DNA of 64,000 bases from Paenibacillus apiarius (lineage in GTDB: Bacteria; Bacillota; Bacilli; Paenibacillales; Paenibacillaceae). The DNA is taken from assembly GCF_017052585.1 (NCBI RefSeq), contig NZ_JAFFHZ010000001.1, forward strand, positions 2,770,501 through 2,834,500, given 5' to 3'. Below, one piece after another: positions 1-8,895 of the stretch (positions are counted from its first letter, which is position 1; each line of letters starts with the position of its first letter). The translations under genes and the position numbers were made by a program. Under the pieces are notes generated by a model that searched no databases, was not told the DNA's origin, and was given only the letters and a program-made list of their open reading frames with translations.

Positions 1-1788
1 TTGAAGCTGACGCTCGTCCCGGTCGTCGTCGCGGAGATCGTGATGGGGCTTATTATCGGCAAAAGCGGATTCGATATTGTGCATCCGGACCAATGGCTGT
101 CGATGCTCTCGACGCTCGGATTCATATTTCTGATGTTCTTGAGCGGATTGGAAATCGATTTTGCCGCTTTTGCGGGGAATAAGAAAAGAGAGCAGCTCGA
201 TAACGGGAACACGGCTCCGCACCCGCTTGCGGTATCCTTTCTCATCTTCGTATTCATTTTCATCCTGTCCCTCGTCCTGTCGTATTTGTTCGTATGGGCA
301 GGCTTCATTAGCAACGTGTTCCTGATGACGCTTATCATTTCGACGATTTCGCTCGGGGTGGTCGTGCCGACATTGAAGGACGCGCATATCATGAAGACGA
401 ACATCGGACAGATTATTTTGCTTGTCGCCGTCATTGCCGACTTGGTGACGATGGTGCTGCTTGCCGTCTTCGGCGCTCTATATGGGGAAGGCGGACCCAA
501 TTCCTGGCTGCTGCTCCTATTATTCGGTGCGGGCGTGCTGTTGTTTTTCGTAGGAAAAAGGTTCAAAAACCGCTCGTTCCTGGAGTCAATGTCGACGGGA
601 ACCGTGCAAATCGGGATTCGTGCCGTCTTTACCTTGATGATGGTGCTGGTGGCCTTGTCGGAAACCGTCGGAGCGGAAAATATTCTCGGCGCATTCCTTG
701 CCGGGGTGCTCGTGTCCCTGTTGTCGCCGAATCACGATCTAGTGCAGAAGCTCGACTCCTTCGGATACGGATTTTTCATTCCGATCTTTTTCGTTATGGT
801 TGGTGTTGAAATGGATTTATGGGGGCTGTTCGGCGATTGGTCGATTTTCATCTTGATTCCGTTGTTGTTCGCGGCGCTTCTTATCTCCAAGGTCCTTCCG
901 GCGGCATTGCTAAAGCGCTGGTACGACTTCAAGACGGCGTTGGCGGCTGGATTCCTCCTTACCTCGACGCTATCGCTTGTCATTGCGGCAGCCAAAATCG
1001 GGGAACGTCTGGACATAATTAACGGGCGCATGTCAGGCGCGCTGATTCTCGTCGCGGTCATTGCGAGCATCATATCGCCAATCGGATTCAAGAAGCTGTT
1101 CCCCGGAGTGCGGCAGGAGGAGGCGCGCAAGAAGATCGCGTTTGTCGGAGCGAATCAGATGACGCTCCTTGCCATGAGGGATTTGAATGCCAACCTGTAT
1201 GAGGCGAGCTTGTACCGCACGGCGGAAGAGACGGAGGAACTGGCGGAAATGAATGAACATGCATCGTCGTTGGCATCCATTTCGAATATTTCCGGCTATA
1301 CCCCGGAAGCGCTGGAACGAGCAGGCATGCTGGATGCCGATATCGTCGTCATGGCAACGGGGGAAGAACGGCGCAATGCCGAGCTGGCTGTCTGGGCACA
1401 GTCTGCGGGCGTGGAACGCATTATCGCAGCCGTCGCCTCACCAAAGCTTGAAGAATCGTTGCGCCACCGCGATATCGACGTATTCTCGGCGCTGTTCTCG
1501 GCGAAGACGCTGCTGCAGGCGCTCATTGAGTCGCCGGGCGTCATACGCATTTTGAGCAATCAGGAGACGTCGCTGTATCAGATAGATTTAAATAACCGCA
1601 AATACGACGGCATGCGCATTCGATCGTTTCCATTTACGGGTGACGTCATCTTTGTCCGCTTATTCCGCGATCAAGATTCTATCGTACCGCATGGGGATAC
1701 GACGCTCAAGCTGGGCGACCGTCTAATTATGACCGGTTCGGTGGAGTATATGGAGGAATTGAAGCGCGAATTGGAATATTCAGTGTAG
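1..1788 (+). CDS. CPA2-type cation:proton antiporter with RCK (TrkA-N/TrkA-C) domain, 5' partial
   Basis: This is a monovalent cation:proton antiporter of the KefB/CPA2 type in the cytoplasmic membrane. The first 370 or so residues are a run of hydrophobic segments, with the conserved LGAFLAGVLVS stretch near residue 230. After the membrane part comes a soluble RCK-like domain (from KKIAFVGANQM, about residue 378) and a TrkA-C domain (about 520-595, with GDRLIMTGSVE). The glycine motif of the nucleotide-binding fold is degenerate, so ligand binding is uncertain. The reading frame is open to the first base and family members have extra N-terminal residues, so the TTG at position 1 is probably not the start and the gene is cut by the window edge. 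K+ or Na+ preference cannot be read from the sequence. Confidence 0.88.
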   Translation: MKLTLVPVVVAEIVMGLIIGKSGFDIVHPDQWLSMLSTLGFIFLMFLSGLEIDFAAFAGNKKREQLDNGNTAPHPLAVSFLIFVFIFILSLVLSYLFVWAGFISNVFLMTLIISTISLGVVVPTLKDAHIMKTNIGQIILLVAVIADLVTMVLLAVFGALYGEGGPNSWLLLLLFGAGVLLFFVGKRFKNRSFLESMSTGTVQIGIRAVFTLMMVLVALSETVGAENILGAFLAGVLVSLLSPNHDLVQKLDSFGYGFFIPIFFVMVGVEMDLWGLFGDWSIFILIPLLFAALLISKVLPAALLKRWYDFKTALAAGFLLTSTLSLVIAAAKIGERLDIINGRMSGALILVAVIASIISPIGFKKLFPGVRQEEARKKIAFVGANQMTLLAMRDLNANLYEASLYRTAEETEELAEMNEHASSLASISNISGYTPEALERAGMLDADIVVMATGEERRNAELAVWAQSAGVERIIAAVASPKLEESLRHRDIDVFSALFSAKTLLQALIESPGVIRILSNQETSLYQIDLNNRKYDGMRIRSFPFTGDVIFVRLFRDQDSIVPHGDTTLKLGDRLIMTGSVEYMEELKRELEYSV

Positions 1789-1835
1789 GGCAACCACGAA
1801 TGAGGAGGCAGTGCCAACGCTGGCCGACTCTTAGA

Positions 1836-1890
1836 CTCACTCTCCCGGCAGGTCAGGTAATGAGAGCGCCTGACTGAATGGGAGAGTGAG
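1836..1890. repeat. Imperfect hairpin carrying a dispersed GGGAGAGTGA repeat
   Basis: An 11-bp perfect inverted repeat (CTCACTCTCCC at 1836-1846, its complement at 1880-1890) encloses a second, bulged stem (CAGGTCAGG / CCTGACTG). No T-run follows, so it is not a typical terminator. The right arm and its flank (AATGGGAGAGTGAGCGAAAG) recur in degenerate form at 19291-19317 (inverted) and 56258-56277, always outside genes. Confidence 0.5.
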
Positions 1891-1969
1891 CGAAAGAGGC
1901 AATTAGGCCATTCCCGTTCCACTCTGGAATTTCACGGTTAGCTGCTCCTGCCCAACCGATAATACAAAA

Positions 1970-2010
1970 AGGCTGCCGACGTATAAGAGCATACGTCGGC
2001 AGCCTCTTTG
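1970..2010. terminator. Bidirectional rho-independent terminator
   Basis: A perfect 15-bp stem (1970-1984 with 1991-2005) has a 6-nt loop and T-rich flanks on both strands. It lies just after the stop of the leftward phosphoglucomutase gene and can also end rightward transcription from the antiporter. Confidence 0.9.
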
Positions 2011-2020
2011 TTTATGCAGA

Positions 2021-3739
2021 TTATTTCTGCGCTGCAATAAAAGCATCGATATTGGACATGACGTCCTCGGTAACGCGCTGCAATCTTGCTTGGGCGTCCT
2101 CGCCGGATGTGCCCTTCACTGCGAAGTACATCTTAATTTTCGGCTCCGTTCCGGATGGGCGCAGACAGAACCAGCTTCCGTCCTCCAAGTGGAACTTGAG
2201 CACGTTCTCCTTCGGCAGATCATACAATCCTTGCGCGAAGTCTTCCGTGCGCACAATTCGGACGCCACCGGCCGTGCCAGGCGCTTGGCCCCGCCAATTT
2301 TCCATAATGCCGCCGATAACGGCCACGCCCTCTACACCTTTCAGCGTTCGTGTCTGCAGGCCTTCCAAGTAATACCCGTGCTCCGCGTACAATTGCTGCA
2401 GCACCTCGTACAGCGTCTTGCCATGAGCTTTGTAGTATGCGCCCGCCTCGCAAATAAGCATAGCGGCGATGACCGCGTCCTTGTCGCGGGCATAATTGCC
2501 AGCCAAGTAGCCGTAGCTTTCTTCGTAACCGAAGATGAACGTGTGCTCGCCGGTCTGATCGAACGCCGTCATTTTCTCTCCGATATATTTGAAGCCGGTC
2601 AGCGTATTAAATACGGTCATGCCGTGTGATTTCGCAATGGACGCGCCAAGCTCGCTCGTTACGATCGTTTTGATGACTGCGCCGTTCGCAGGCAGCGTTC
2701 CCTTCGCCTTCATTGCATCGAGCAAATAGTGCACCATAATGGCACCGGCTTGGTTCCCGGTCAGAACGACATACTCGCCATTCGCGTTCTTCACGACGGT
2801 CCCCATTCGGTCTGCATCCGGGTCCGTGCCCATAATGATGTCCGCATCCCAAGCCTTCGCTTGTTCAATTGCAATGGTGAACGCCTCGCGTTCTTCCGGA
2901 TTCGGAGATTTCACGGTAGAGAAGTTCGGATCCGGCTTCTCCTGTTCCGGCACCACGCGCACCTGCTGGAACCCGATGCGCTCCAACACGCGCCGTACCG
3001 GCATGTTGCCTGTTCCGTGCAGCGGAGTATAGAGAACGCGGAATTGCTCGCTCGTCCTGCGCACCAGCTCTTCATTCTGGCTTACTTGCGCAACAGCCGA
3101 TATGTACGCCGCATCCATATCTTCCCCCAGCCATACGAGCAAGCCCTGCGCCTCCGCTTCCTCACGGCTTAACTTGCGGATAGCTGCGAGCGAAGTCACG
3201 CCGCGAATCTCGGCAATGACGCGGGCAGCTGTCTCGGGCGTAATCTGCCCTCCGTCGTCGCCATACACTTTATAGCCGTTATATTCCGGCGGATTATGGC
3301 TGGCGGTAACGACAATGCCTGCGTTTGCCTTCAACTGGCGCACCGTGAACGACAGCTCCGGCGTCGGGCGCAAGCTCTCGAATACATACGCCTTGATGCC
3401 ATTGCCGGCTAATACCAGAGCCGCCTCAAGCGCAAATTCAGGCGAGAAATGCCGGGAGTCATAAGCAATGGCGGCTGATGGGGAAACCGTTGTTTCCTTT
3501 AAATACTGGGCAAGTCCTTGCGTGGCTTTGCCGACCGTATAGACGTTCATGCGGTTGCTGCCCGCGCCGATTACGCCACGAAGACCCCCTGTGCCGAATT
3601 CCAAGTCTTTATAAAAGCGATCCGTAATTTCGCGTTGTTCGCCGGCGATGCCTTGCAGCTCCGCTTTTGTCGTCTCGTCGATATGAGGATCGTGTAACCA
3701 CGCGTCATAATTTTGTTGCGCACGAAGTGCCGTATCCAT
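2021..3739 (-). CDS. pgcA: Phospho-sugar mutase (alpha-phosphoglucomutase / phosphomannomutase)
   Basis: This cytoplasmic enzyme interconverts hexose 1- and 6-phosphates; the PgcA group supplies glucose 1-phosphate for UDP-glucose and hence glycolipid and wall polymers. The alpha-D-phosphohexomutase landmarks are all present: the phosphoserine loop TASHNPPEYNGYK (Ser147), the metal loop GTDPDADR (about 305), the sugar loop GYEESYGYLAGNYARDKDA (about 405) and the phosphate-binding RPSGTEPKIKMYF near the C terminus. The length of 572 residues fits the PgcA/PGM2-like group. The ATG is preceded by GAAGGAGG at good spacing. The gene appears monocistronic, with a strong terminator after its stop. 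Whether glucose or mannose phosphate is preferred in vivo cannot be told from the sequence. Confidence 0.93.
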   Translation of the reverse strand: MDTALRAQQNYDAWLHDPHIDETTKAELQGIAGEQREITDRFYKDLEFGTGGLRGVIGAGSNRMNVYTVGKATQGLAQYLKETTVSPSAAIAYDSRHFSPEFALEAALVLAGNGIKAYVFESLRPTPELSFTVRQLKANAGIVVTASHNPPEYNGYKVYGDDGGQITPETAARVIAEIRGVTSLAAIRKLSREEAEAQGLLVWLGEDMDAAYISAVAQVSQNEELVRRTSEQFRVLYTPLHGTGNMPVRRVLERIGFQQVRVVPEQEKPDPNFSTVKSPNPEEREAFTIAIEQAKAWDADIIMGTDPDADRMGTVVKNANGEYVVLTGNQAGAIMVHYLLDAMKAKGTLPANGAVIKTIVTSELGASIAKSHGMTVFNTLTGFKYIGEKMTAFDQTGEHTFIFGYEESYGYLAGNYARDKDAVIAAMLICEAGAYYKAHGKTLYEVLQQLYAEHGYYLEGLQTRTLKGVEGVAVIGGIMENWRGQAPGTAGGVRIVRTEDFAQGLYDLPKENVLKFHLEDGSWFCLRPSGTEPKIKMYFAVKGTSGEDAQARLQRVTEDVMSNIDAFIAAQK

Positions 3740-3881
3740 TCGTTGATTGCCTCCTTCAAATCATCTTACCGTGCATTGATCTATTGTACTGGAATTTGCA
3801 GAATCCTGCATGTGAAAAATCACGCACTAATTCCATCGTACGCAGCCGGGGGACAGTTATATGACTTCATGTATGATATGC

Positions 3882-3937
3882 AAAAAAGAAATAGACCACT
3901 CGCTTGCAGATGGAAAGATCTGCAGCGGGCGGTCTAT
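3882..3937 (-). terminator. Rho-independent terminator of the pirin gene
   Basis: Read on the minus strand, a long imperfect stem (ATAGACC at the outside, pairing with GGTCTAT at 3931-3937 of the plus strand) is followed by a T-rich tract. It starts about 25 bases past the stop of the pirin-like gene. Confidence 0.8.
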
Positions 3938-3962
3938 ATAGTGAAGAGTGGTTAATCGTTCA

Positions 3963-4682
3963 TTATGGCAAGTCGATGAGCATGATATGAGAGTCTTGCT
4001 CGAATTGCAGCTTAAGCGACTGTACATTCCGGATGCGGGCGTCATCGCGGCGCTCAAGCGTCGCTCCGTCATCGAACCGGACTTCTCCCTCGATGATGAA
4101 CATGTACAGGGCTCGGCCCGGCTTCGTTTCGTACACAAGATTTTGCCCTGCCGCGAATTGTCCAAGATGAAGCGTGACATCCTGATGGATTCGCGCAGTT
4201 CCGAGTTCCTCCGCCCGATTGGATACGACCGGAACTAGTCGATTCTGTATCGACTCCATGCCATAGGTGAACGTTTCATAGGATGGCTGGAGCCCCATCT
4301 TTTCCGGTAGAAGCCAGAGCTGCAACAACTGCAGCGATTCGCTGTCCGAAGCATTGAATTCGCCGTGATAAATGCCGGTGCCGGCACTCATGCGCTGAAT
4401 TTGACCCGGCACGATAATTTCCCGATTGCCTGTCGTATCCCGATGCTCCAGTTGGCCTTTCAGCACGACGGTGACGATTTCCATATCCCTGTGCGGATGC
4501 AGATCGAAGCCTGTTCCCGGGGCGATATGATCATCATTCAATACCCGCAGCGCGCTGAACTGGATATTGTCCGGATCATAGTAGTCGGCAAAAGAAAAGC
4601 TAAAATGGGTTTTTAACCATCCATGATCATTGTGATAGCGTTCATTCGCCCGTCGAATCGAGCGATTCATCGTTTCCTTCAT
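3963..4682 (-). CDS. Pirin family bicupin protein
   Basis: This is a pirin/YhhW-like bicupin. Such proteins bind a metal in the N-terminal cupin, and some show quercetin 2,3-dioxygenase activity; physiological roles are poorly known. The metal ligands are visible as His62 and His64 (LHPHRDMEIVTVVL), His106 and Glu108 (GTGIYHGEFN). The length of 239 residues matches the family. The ATG has GAGGAGG seven bases upstream; a second in-frame ATG five codons on is less well placed. It lies downstream of the DoxX and MarR genes on the same strand, and pirins often sit in redox or quinone-stress regulons, so a shared stress role is a reasonable inference. Confidence 0.9.
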   Translation of the reverse strand: MKETMNRSIRRANERYHNDHGWLKTHFSFSFADYYDPDNIQFSALRVLNDDHIAPGTGFDLHPHRDMEIVTVVLKGQLEHRDTTGNREIIVPGQIQRMSAGTGIYHGEFNASDSESLQLLQLWLLPEKMGLQPSYETFTYGMESIQNRLVPVVSNRAEELGTARIHQDVTLHLGQFAAGQNLVYETKPGRALYMFIIEGEVRFDDGATLERRDDARIRNVQSLKLQFEQDSHIMLIDLP

Positions 4683-4754
4683 GACGATTCCTCCTCAATA
4701 TTATAGAGTGTCCAAGCTGGCAACGGTTCAAGAGCGTTCAACGGCCGCTCCCGC

Positions 4755-5159
4755 TTACCCTTGCAGCATAGCATCTATGGAAAACGAACCAGCCCCGATT
4801 AGAGCCACTGCAATAACCGTCGCAATAAGAATGACGTTGTATTCAATCCCGTTCTGAGTGACCCAGTATCCGTTGGCCCCATGAACTTTCACAATCGCGA
4901 CCAACATCGTGCCGACAATAAGCGCGGCGCCGACCCATGTGAACAAGCCTAAACCGAACAGCAGGCCGCCAGCCAATTCCGTCATTCCGGCCAGCAGCGC
5001 CATAGCGACACCCGGCCGCATTCCGATGGATTCAAACCAGCCGCCAGTGCCTTTCAGGCCGTGACCGCCGAACCAGCCGAACAACTTCTGTGCGCCGTGT
5101 CCCATCATCGTTGCTCCGATAATAATACGGATAAGCAATAAACCGTAATCTGCCATCAT
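4755..5159 (-). CDS. DoxX family membrane protein
   Basis: This is a 134-residue protein with four hydrophobic segments and the DoxX signature (GATMMGHGAQKLFGWFGG near residues 16-33, then GGWFESIGM). DoxX proteins act in the membrane; the Bacillus relative CatD belongs to a thiol- and quinone-stress operon, and others are linked to thiosulfate:quinone chemistry or oxidative stress. The exact reaction here is unknown. The ATG has a GAGGAGG ribosome site. An MhqR-like palindrome lies about 50-65 bases upstream of the start. It sits between the pirin and MarR genes, all leftward. Confidence 0.9.
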   Translation of the reverse strand: MMADYGLLLIRIIIGATMMGHGAQKLFGWFGGHGLKGTGGWFESIGMRPGVAMALLAGMTELAGGLLFGLGLFTWVGAALIVGTMLVAIVKVHGANGYWVTQNGIEYNVILIATVIAVALIGAGSFSIDAMLQG

Positions 5160-5211
5160 ACCTATTTTTCCTCCTCAAATTGTAACAAATATAATTAAAT
5201 AAAACAAAGAT

Positions 5212-5225
5212 TCTTGAATTCGAGA
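5212..5225. promoter_or_regulatory. MhqR-like operator upstream of doxX
   Basis: TCTTGAATTCGAGA is a near-perfect palindrome (one mismatched pair) in the gap between the MarR-type regulator and the DoxX gene. It resembles the TATCTcGAATTcGAGATA-type box known for the MarR-family repressor MhqR of Bacillus subtilis (recalled, not looked up). A second, longer copy precedes the regulator gene itself. Confidence 0.6.
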
Positions 5226-5264
5226 CATTAAGCCTGATAAGACCCCTCTTGCAATCAAGAAGGG

Positions 5265-5729
5265 CTAATCAGGAGAGGCCGCGCTCTGACCCAGCGTTTT
5301 CAGGAGCTGAATCAACTGCTGCTTCTCGTCTGCAGTCAAGCCTTTCATGGATTCATGAATGGCTGTCGCATGCTTCGGAAAGATGGCTGTCATGACGCGT
5401 TCGCCTTCTACCGTCAACTCCGCATAGATGACCCGGCGATCTTGTTCGCAAGGACGCCGCTTGATGTAACCTTTGTTCACGAGCTTATCAATGACGTAAG
5501 TCATCGTCCCGCTAGCCAAGAGCACTTTGCCGCCAATCTGTTGAATGGGAGTGGAGCCTTTATGATACAGCATTTCCATCACTGCGAATTCTGACGGGTT
5601 AAGCTGGTAATGCTTCATGTCATGCTGCGCGTGATCCATTAATGTTTTCGATGCCCGCGAGAGCACGACGAACAATTTAAGGGATTGCTGCACATCGGCA
5701 TCCATCGATTCCAACCGATTCTCATGCAT
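5265..5729 (-). CDS. MarR family transcriptional regulator (MhqR-like)
   Basis: This is a 154-residue winged-helix regulator. The HTH core is LNPSEFAVMEMLYHKGS followed by IQQIGGKVLLASGTMTYVID, and the wing carries the typical RRPCEQDRRVIYAELT (Asp-Arg-Arg) motif. It probably acts as a dimeric repressor. The palindromes upstream of itself and of doxX match each other and the MhqR box type, so autoregulation and control of doxX (perhaps also pirin) are inferred. It has no conserved N-terminal cysteine of the OhrR kind, so the signal may be a phenolic or quinone compound rather than a peroxide. It is transcribed away from the germination operon. Confidence 0.88.
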   Translation of the reverse strand: MHENRLESMDADVQQSLKLFVVLSRASKTLMDHAQHDMKHYQLNPSEFAVMEMLYHKGSTPIQQIGGKVLLASGTMTYVIDKLVNKGYIKRRPCEQDRRVIYAELTVEGERVMTAIFPKHATAIHESMKGLTADEKQQLIQLLKTLGQSAASPD

Positions 5730-5778
5730 GGTTATTCACCGCCTTTACATTTGCCACCACTAATGTCTTGAATAATAA

Positions 5779-5796
5779 TATCTTGAATACGAGATA
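5779..5796. promoter_or_regulatory. MhqR-like operator upstream of the MarR gene
   Basis: TATCTTGAATACGAGATA is an 18-bp palindrome with arms TATCT/AGATA, 50 bases before the regulator ATG. An extra half site (GTCTTGAA) lies at 5765-5772. It shares the TCTTGAATnCGAGA core with the site ahead of doxX. Confidence 0.65.
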
Positions 5797-5872
5797 AATT
5801 TATCATAAGCCGCTGCAGTTGTCAACTTATAATTTGCCGATATTTATGAAACCCTATCATGGAAACGAAAGG

Positions 5873-7426
5873 ATGACAAGGAAAGGCGTGATCATTGTGC
5901 CATCGGCAATGCCGTTGCAAGAGGCGTCGGATGCGGATATGGTCTGGTCTTCTGACGGGAAAGAAAATGTAAATCATTTAGAAGCGATATTTCACCATTG
6001 TTCGGACATCGTGTTCTTTTCCTTTTCATTTCAGGGCGGACAACAGGCTTCTTTAATATATGTCGACGGTATGGTGGACAATTTACAGATTGACGAGCAT
6101 GTCATCGAGCCGCTCGTTACACGTTATCAGCACGATCCGGAGGAGGACGGCGTTACGGTCGGCAGTGTCCGGCATACGTTGACGGCGGTGAAGGTGAAGA
6201 CACATTCGACTATGCAGGAGGCAGTCGAGCTGATCTTGTCGGGCATGACGCTCCTCATCCCGCATCAATGCGACACCGCTTTCTCTATCGAAGCGATCCA
6301 GTTCGACAAGCGAAGCGTGACGGAGCCTGATTCGGAATCCGTCGTCCGGGGGCCGCGGGACGGCTTCGTCGAGACGATGCAGTCAAATACGAGTCTGCTT
6401 CGCCGCCGTATCCGCTCCCCGAAGCTTAAGATACAACCGATTAAACGGGGGAAGCTGACCCATACAACGATCAATCTTGTATATATGGAGGGCTTGGCAA
6501 GCGAGCAATTGCTGGAAGAGGTGAAGCGGCGTCTGGACAACATTACGTTAGAGAGCGTGTTGGATAGCGGGTATGTGGAACAATGTCTGGAGGACAATCC
6601 GTATTCCCCCTTCCCGCAGCTTCTGACGACCGAGCGCCCGGATGTTGCGTCGTCCCATTTGCTGGAAGGAAGAGTTGTCATTCTGGTGGATGGCTCTCCG
6701 GTTGCGCTTATCGCTCCTGCGTTGTGGGTGTCCTTTCTGCAGTCGCCCGAGGATTATTACGAGCGCCACTTTTTTGGAACAATTGTACGATGGTTGAGAT
6801 ATACCAGTATATTTGTGTCTCTTCTCGGACCTTCCATATATGTGGCCGTCATCTCGTATCATCAGGAAATGATACCGACTGCCCTCATCCTGACGATGGC
6901 GAAAGCGCGGACCCAAGTGCCGTTTCCCGCATTGGTGGAGGCGCTGCTGATGGAATTTATGTTCGAAGCGCTTCGTGAGGCCGGGGCCAGATTGCCGAAG
7001 CAGGTCGGCTCTGCGGTAAGCATCGTGGGCGCGCTCGTAATTGGACAAGCCGCGATATCGGCCGGGCTTGTCTCCGCTCCGATGGTCATGGTCGTGGCGA
7101 TTACGGGTGTCGCCTCCTTCATTGTGCCGCACTATAACCTGGGTATTTCCGTGCGGCTCCTCCGCTTTCCGATTATGCTGCTGTCGGGATTTCTCGGGCT
7201 TATCGGAACGATGATGGGCTTCATTCTGCTCGTGACACATTTGCTGACGTTGAAATCATTCGGCGTGCCTTATTTAACCGGCGTCGCCCCATTCAGAACT
7301 TCGATGATGAAGGATATCCTGATTCGGCAGCCGGTATGGGCAGAGAACATGATCCGCGAAACCGATCAAATGCAAAACGCGGAGCAATCATCAGACAAAG
7401 CAAATCAAGGGAATGGATTGGGCTGA
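5873..7426 (+). CDS. Spore germination receptor subunit A (GerA family)
   Basis: This is the A subunit of a GerA-type nutrient germinant receptor, expected in the inner spore membrane. It has the long N-terminal soluble domain and the family motifs VRGPRDGFVETMQSNTSLLRR (broken here only by a few residues), FPQLLTTERPD, EGRVVILVDGSPVALI and SPEDYYERHFFGT, then a C-terminal block of hydrophobic segments. The open frame extends to a TTG at 5819, but that overlaps the MarR promoter; ATG 5873 or GTG 5897 (AAGGAAAGG ahead) are likelier, so the start is uncertain by about ten codons. It heads an A-C-D-B locus. Confidence 0.92.
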   Translation: MTRKGVIIVPSAMPLQEASDADMVWSSDGKENVNHLEAIFHHCSDIVFFSFSFQGGQQASLIYVDGMVDNLQIDEHVIEPLVTRYQHDPEEDGVTVGSVRHTLTAVKVKTHSTMQEAVELILSGMTLLIPHQCDTAFSIEAIQFDKRSVTEPDSESVVRGPRDGFVETMQSNTSLLRRRIRSPKLKIQPIKRGKLTHTTINLVYMEGLASEQLLEEVKRRLDNITLESVLDSGYVEQCLEDNPYSPFPQLLTTERPDVASSHLLEGRVVILVDGSPVALIAPALWVSFLQSPEDYYERHFFGTIVRWLRYTSIFVSLLGPSIYVAVISYHQEMIPTALILTMAKARTQVPFPALVEALLMEFMFEALREAGARLPKQVGSAVSIVGALVIGQAAISAGLVSAPMVMVVAITGVASFIVPHYNLGISVRLLRFPIMLLSGFLGLIGTMMGFILLVTHLLTLKSFGVPYLTGVAPFRTSMMKDILIRQPVWAENMIRETDQMQNAEQSSDKANQGNGLG

Positions 7427-7447
7427 TCTTGGAATGGAGGGGGTTGT

Positions 7448-8656
7448 ATGATGCGAAAAGCGGTTCGTCAACCATGCCGATATGCGGTGTCATTCGGTAT
7501 CGTCATGTTGATGCTGACCACACTTACCGGCTGCTGGGATCGTACCGAGCTGGAGCAATTGTCTATCATTTTGGCTGCCGGTCTGGATTCAGACGGCAAC
7601 GGAGGCGTGAAGATGACGCTCCAGGTATTCGTGCCGAAGGAAGGCGGCAGTGGCGGGCAGCAGTCCGGCGGCGAGCCGAAAAAGGGAGGTGAAGGCGGGG
7701 GGCAGACGACGGTTTTCTCTGCATCGGGACCAACCTTGGGTCATGTGCTGTTTGATTTACAGAATAAAATGCCGCGCTATATCTTTTGGGGACATGCGGA
7801 AGTGTACGTCATAAGCAAGGAATTGGCGTCGAAGGGGGTGTTGGAGCACTTCGATTTCTTCCAACGATTCCAGAGTCCGCGCGAGCGCGCGCTTATCTTT
7901 GTTGCCGACGGCCAGGCAAGTGAATTCCTCAAATCGCCGCCGCAGCTGCAAAATACCGTGGCCGAGCTGTTCGAGGATTTGGGGAAGTCGCGTGCCGTTT
8001 GGAATATCAGCTTACTGGAAATGGTCAAAATGCTGAGCGGAGATTCGGGAACGGCCTATGCGCCATTTGTCGAGTGGAGCAACAGCGAGCTTGGGGTCCA
8101 GGTCCCTTCCGTAAATCAGCTGGCCATTATAAAAAAGGACCGCTATATTGGCGGAATGTCCGGAGAAGATATGCTGGGGGTCATGATCCTGCGAGGTGAA
8201 AAACGGCTGTCTGTCTCGTATTGCTCGGAAGGAGAGACCGCACATGATTGTCTGACGCTGCGTCTCAGGCAGAACCGGATTGATATCGAGCCGCGATGGG
8301 ACGGGCGCAAGCTGACAATGCGCATCAAAATATTTCCATTCATGGACGCGATACAGAATAACAGTCAGTTTGACGTGTCAAATGCAGCAGAGGCGCATAA
8401 GGCGCAGCTCAAGGCCAATCAGAAGATTAAGCGCATTATCGACCATTCTATCATGATTTCGCAGACACAATGGCAGGCGGATGTGTTCGGCTTCGCAAAA
8501 TATGTCCACCGCAAATATGCGAAGGAGTGGAACCGGACGATTAAGCAGAATTGGGAACGAATCTATAAGGATATGGATACGGAGATTACGGTGGAGTCGC
8601 TTATTGTCCGCCCGGGCAGCATTAGGGAAAATTTGAAAAAGGTAGGTGAGCGCTAA
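7448..8656 (+). CDS. Spore germination receptor subunit C (Ger(x)C lipoprotein)
   Basis: This is the lipoprotein subunit of the receptor. A signal peptide ends in the lipobox LTGC (Cys29) followed by WDRTELEQLSI, the hallmark opening of Ger(x)C proteins. The 402 residues fit the family. A glycine-rich, low-complexity insert (about residues 63-83) lies after the first strands. The ribosome site GGAGGGGG precedes tandem ATGs at 7448 and 7451. The gene follows the A subunit by 21 bases and abuts the small D gene, so it is co-transcribed. It probably sits on the outer face of the inner spore membrane. Confidence 0.93.
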   Translation: MMRKAVRQPCRYAVSFGIVMLMLTTLTGCWDRTELEQLSIILAAGLDSDGNGGVKMTLQVFVPKEGGSGGQQSGGEPKKGGEGGGQTTVFSASGPTLGHVLFDLQNKMPRYIFWGHAEVYVISKELASKGVLEHFDFFQRFQSPRERALIFVADGQASEFLKSPPQLQNTVAELFEDLGKSRAVWNISLLEMVKMLSGDSGTAYAPFVEWSNSELGVQVPSVNQLAIIKKDRYIGGMSGEDMLGVMILRGEKRLSVSYCSEGETAHDCLTLRLRQNRIDIEPRWDGRKLTMRIKIFPFMDAIQNNSQFDVSNAAEAHKAQLKANQKIKRIIDHSIMISQTQWQADVFGFAKYVHRKYAKEWNRTIKQNWERIYKDMDTEITVESLIVRPGSIRENLKKVGER

Positions 8657-8884
8657 ATGACGTACCCCTTTTTCGCAGCCATGTGCATTCTAATGATCCT
8701 GAACGGCCTGTTCGAATGGACGAGACGGCGCAAGACGCCTATTCGGGAGCTGCGCGCCTTCTTCATCTTGTCCGCGCTGGGCTGGGCCGTTGTTTTGTAT
8801 ATGGGCATTTTTCACAAGGGTCCGACGCCGCGTGATTTAATCGATTTCTTTTTTATGCCAGTCTACTTGTGGCTGAATGGTTGA
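8657..8884 (+). CDS. Small two-helix membrane protein, probable germinant receptor D subunit
   Basis: This 75-residue protein has two hydrophobic segments (residues 3-16 and about 35-52) separated by a basic loop FEWTRRRKTPIREL. Many gerA-type operons carry a small two-helix D subunit that modulates receptor activity, and size, topology and operon position all agree with that. The ATG directly follows the TAA of the C gene, with AGGTGAGC inside the C coding end as ribosome site. The assignment rests on context more than on sequence motif. Confidence 0.7.
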   Translation: MTYPFFAAMCILMILNGLFEWTRRRKTPIRELRAFFILSALGWAVVLYMGIFHKGPTPRDLIDFFFMPVYLWLNG

Positions 8885-8895
8885 GGGAGGGAGAT

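Noticed and set aside
5819-5872. Upstream extension of the first gerA-like gene to TTG 5819
   Set aside because: It runs into the divergent MarR promoter and operator and has no ribosome site; a later start is likelier.
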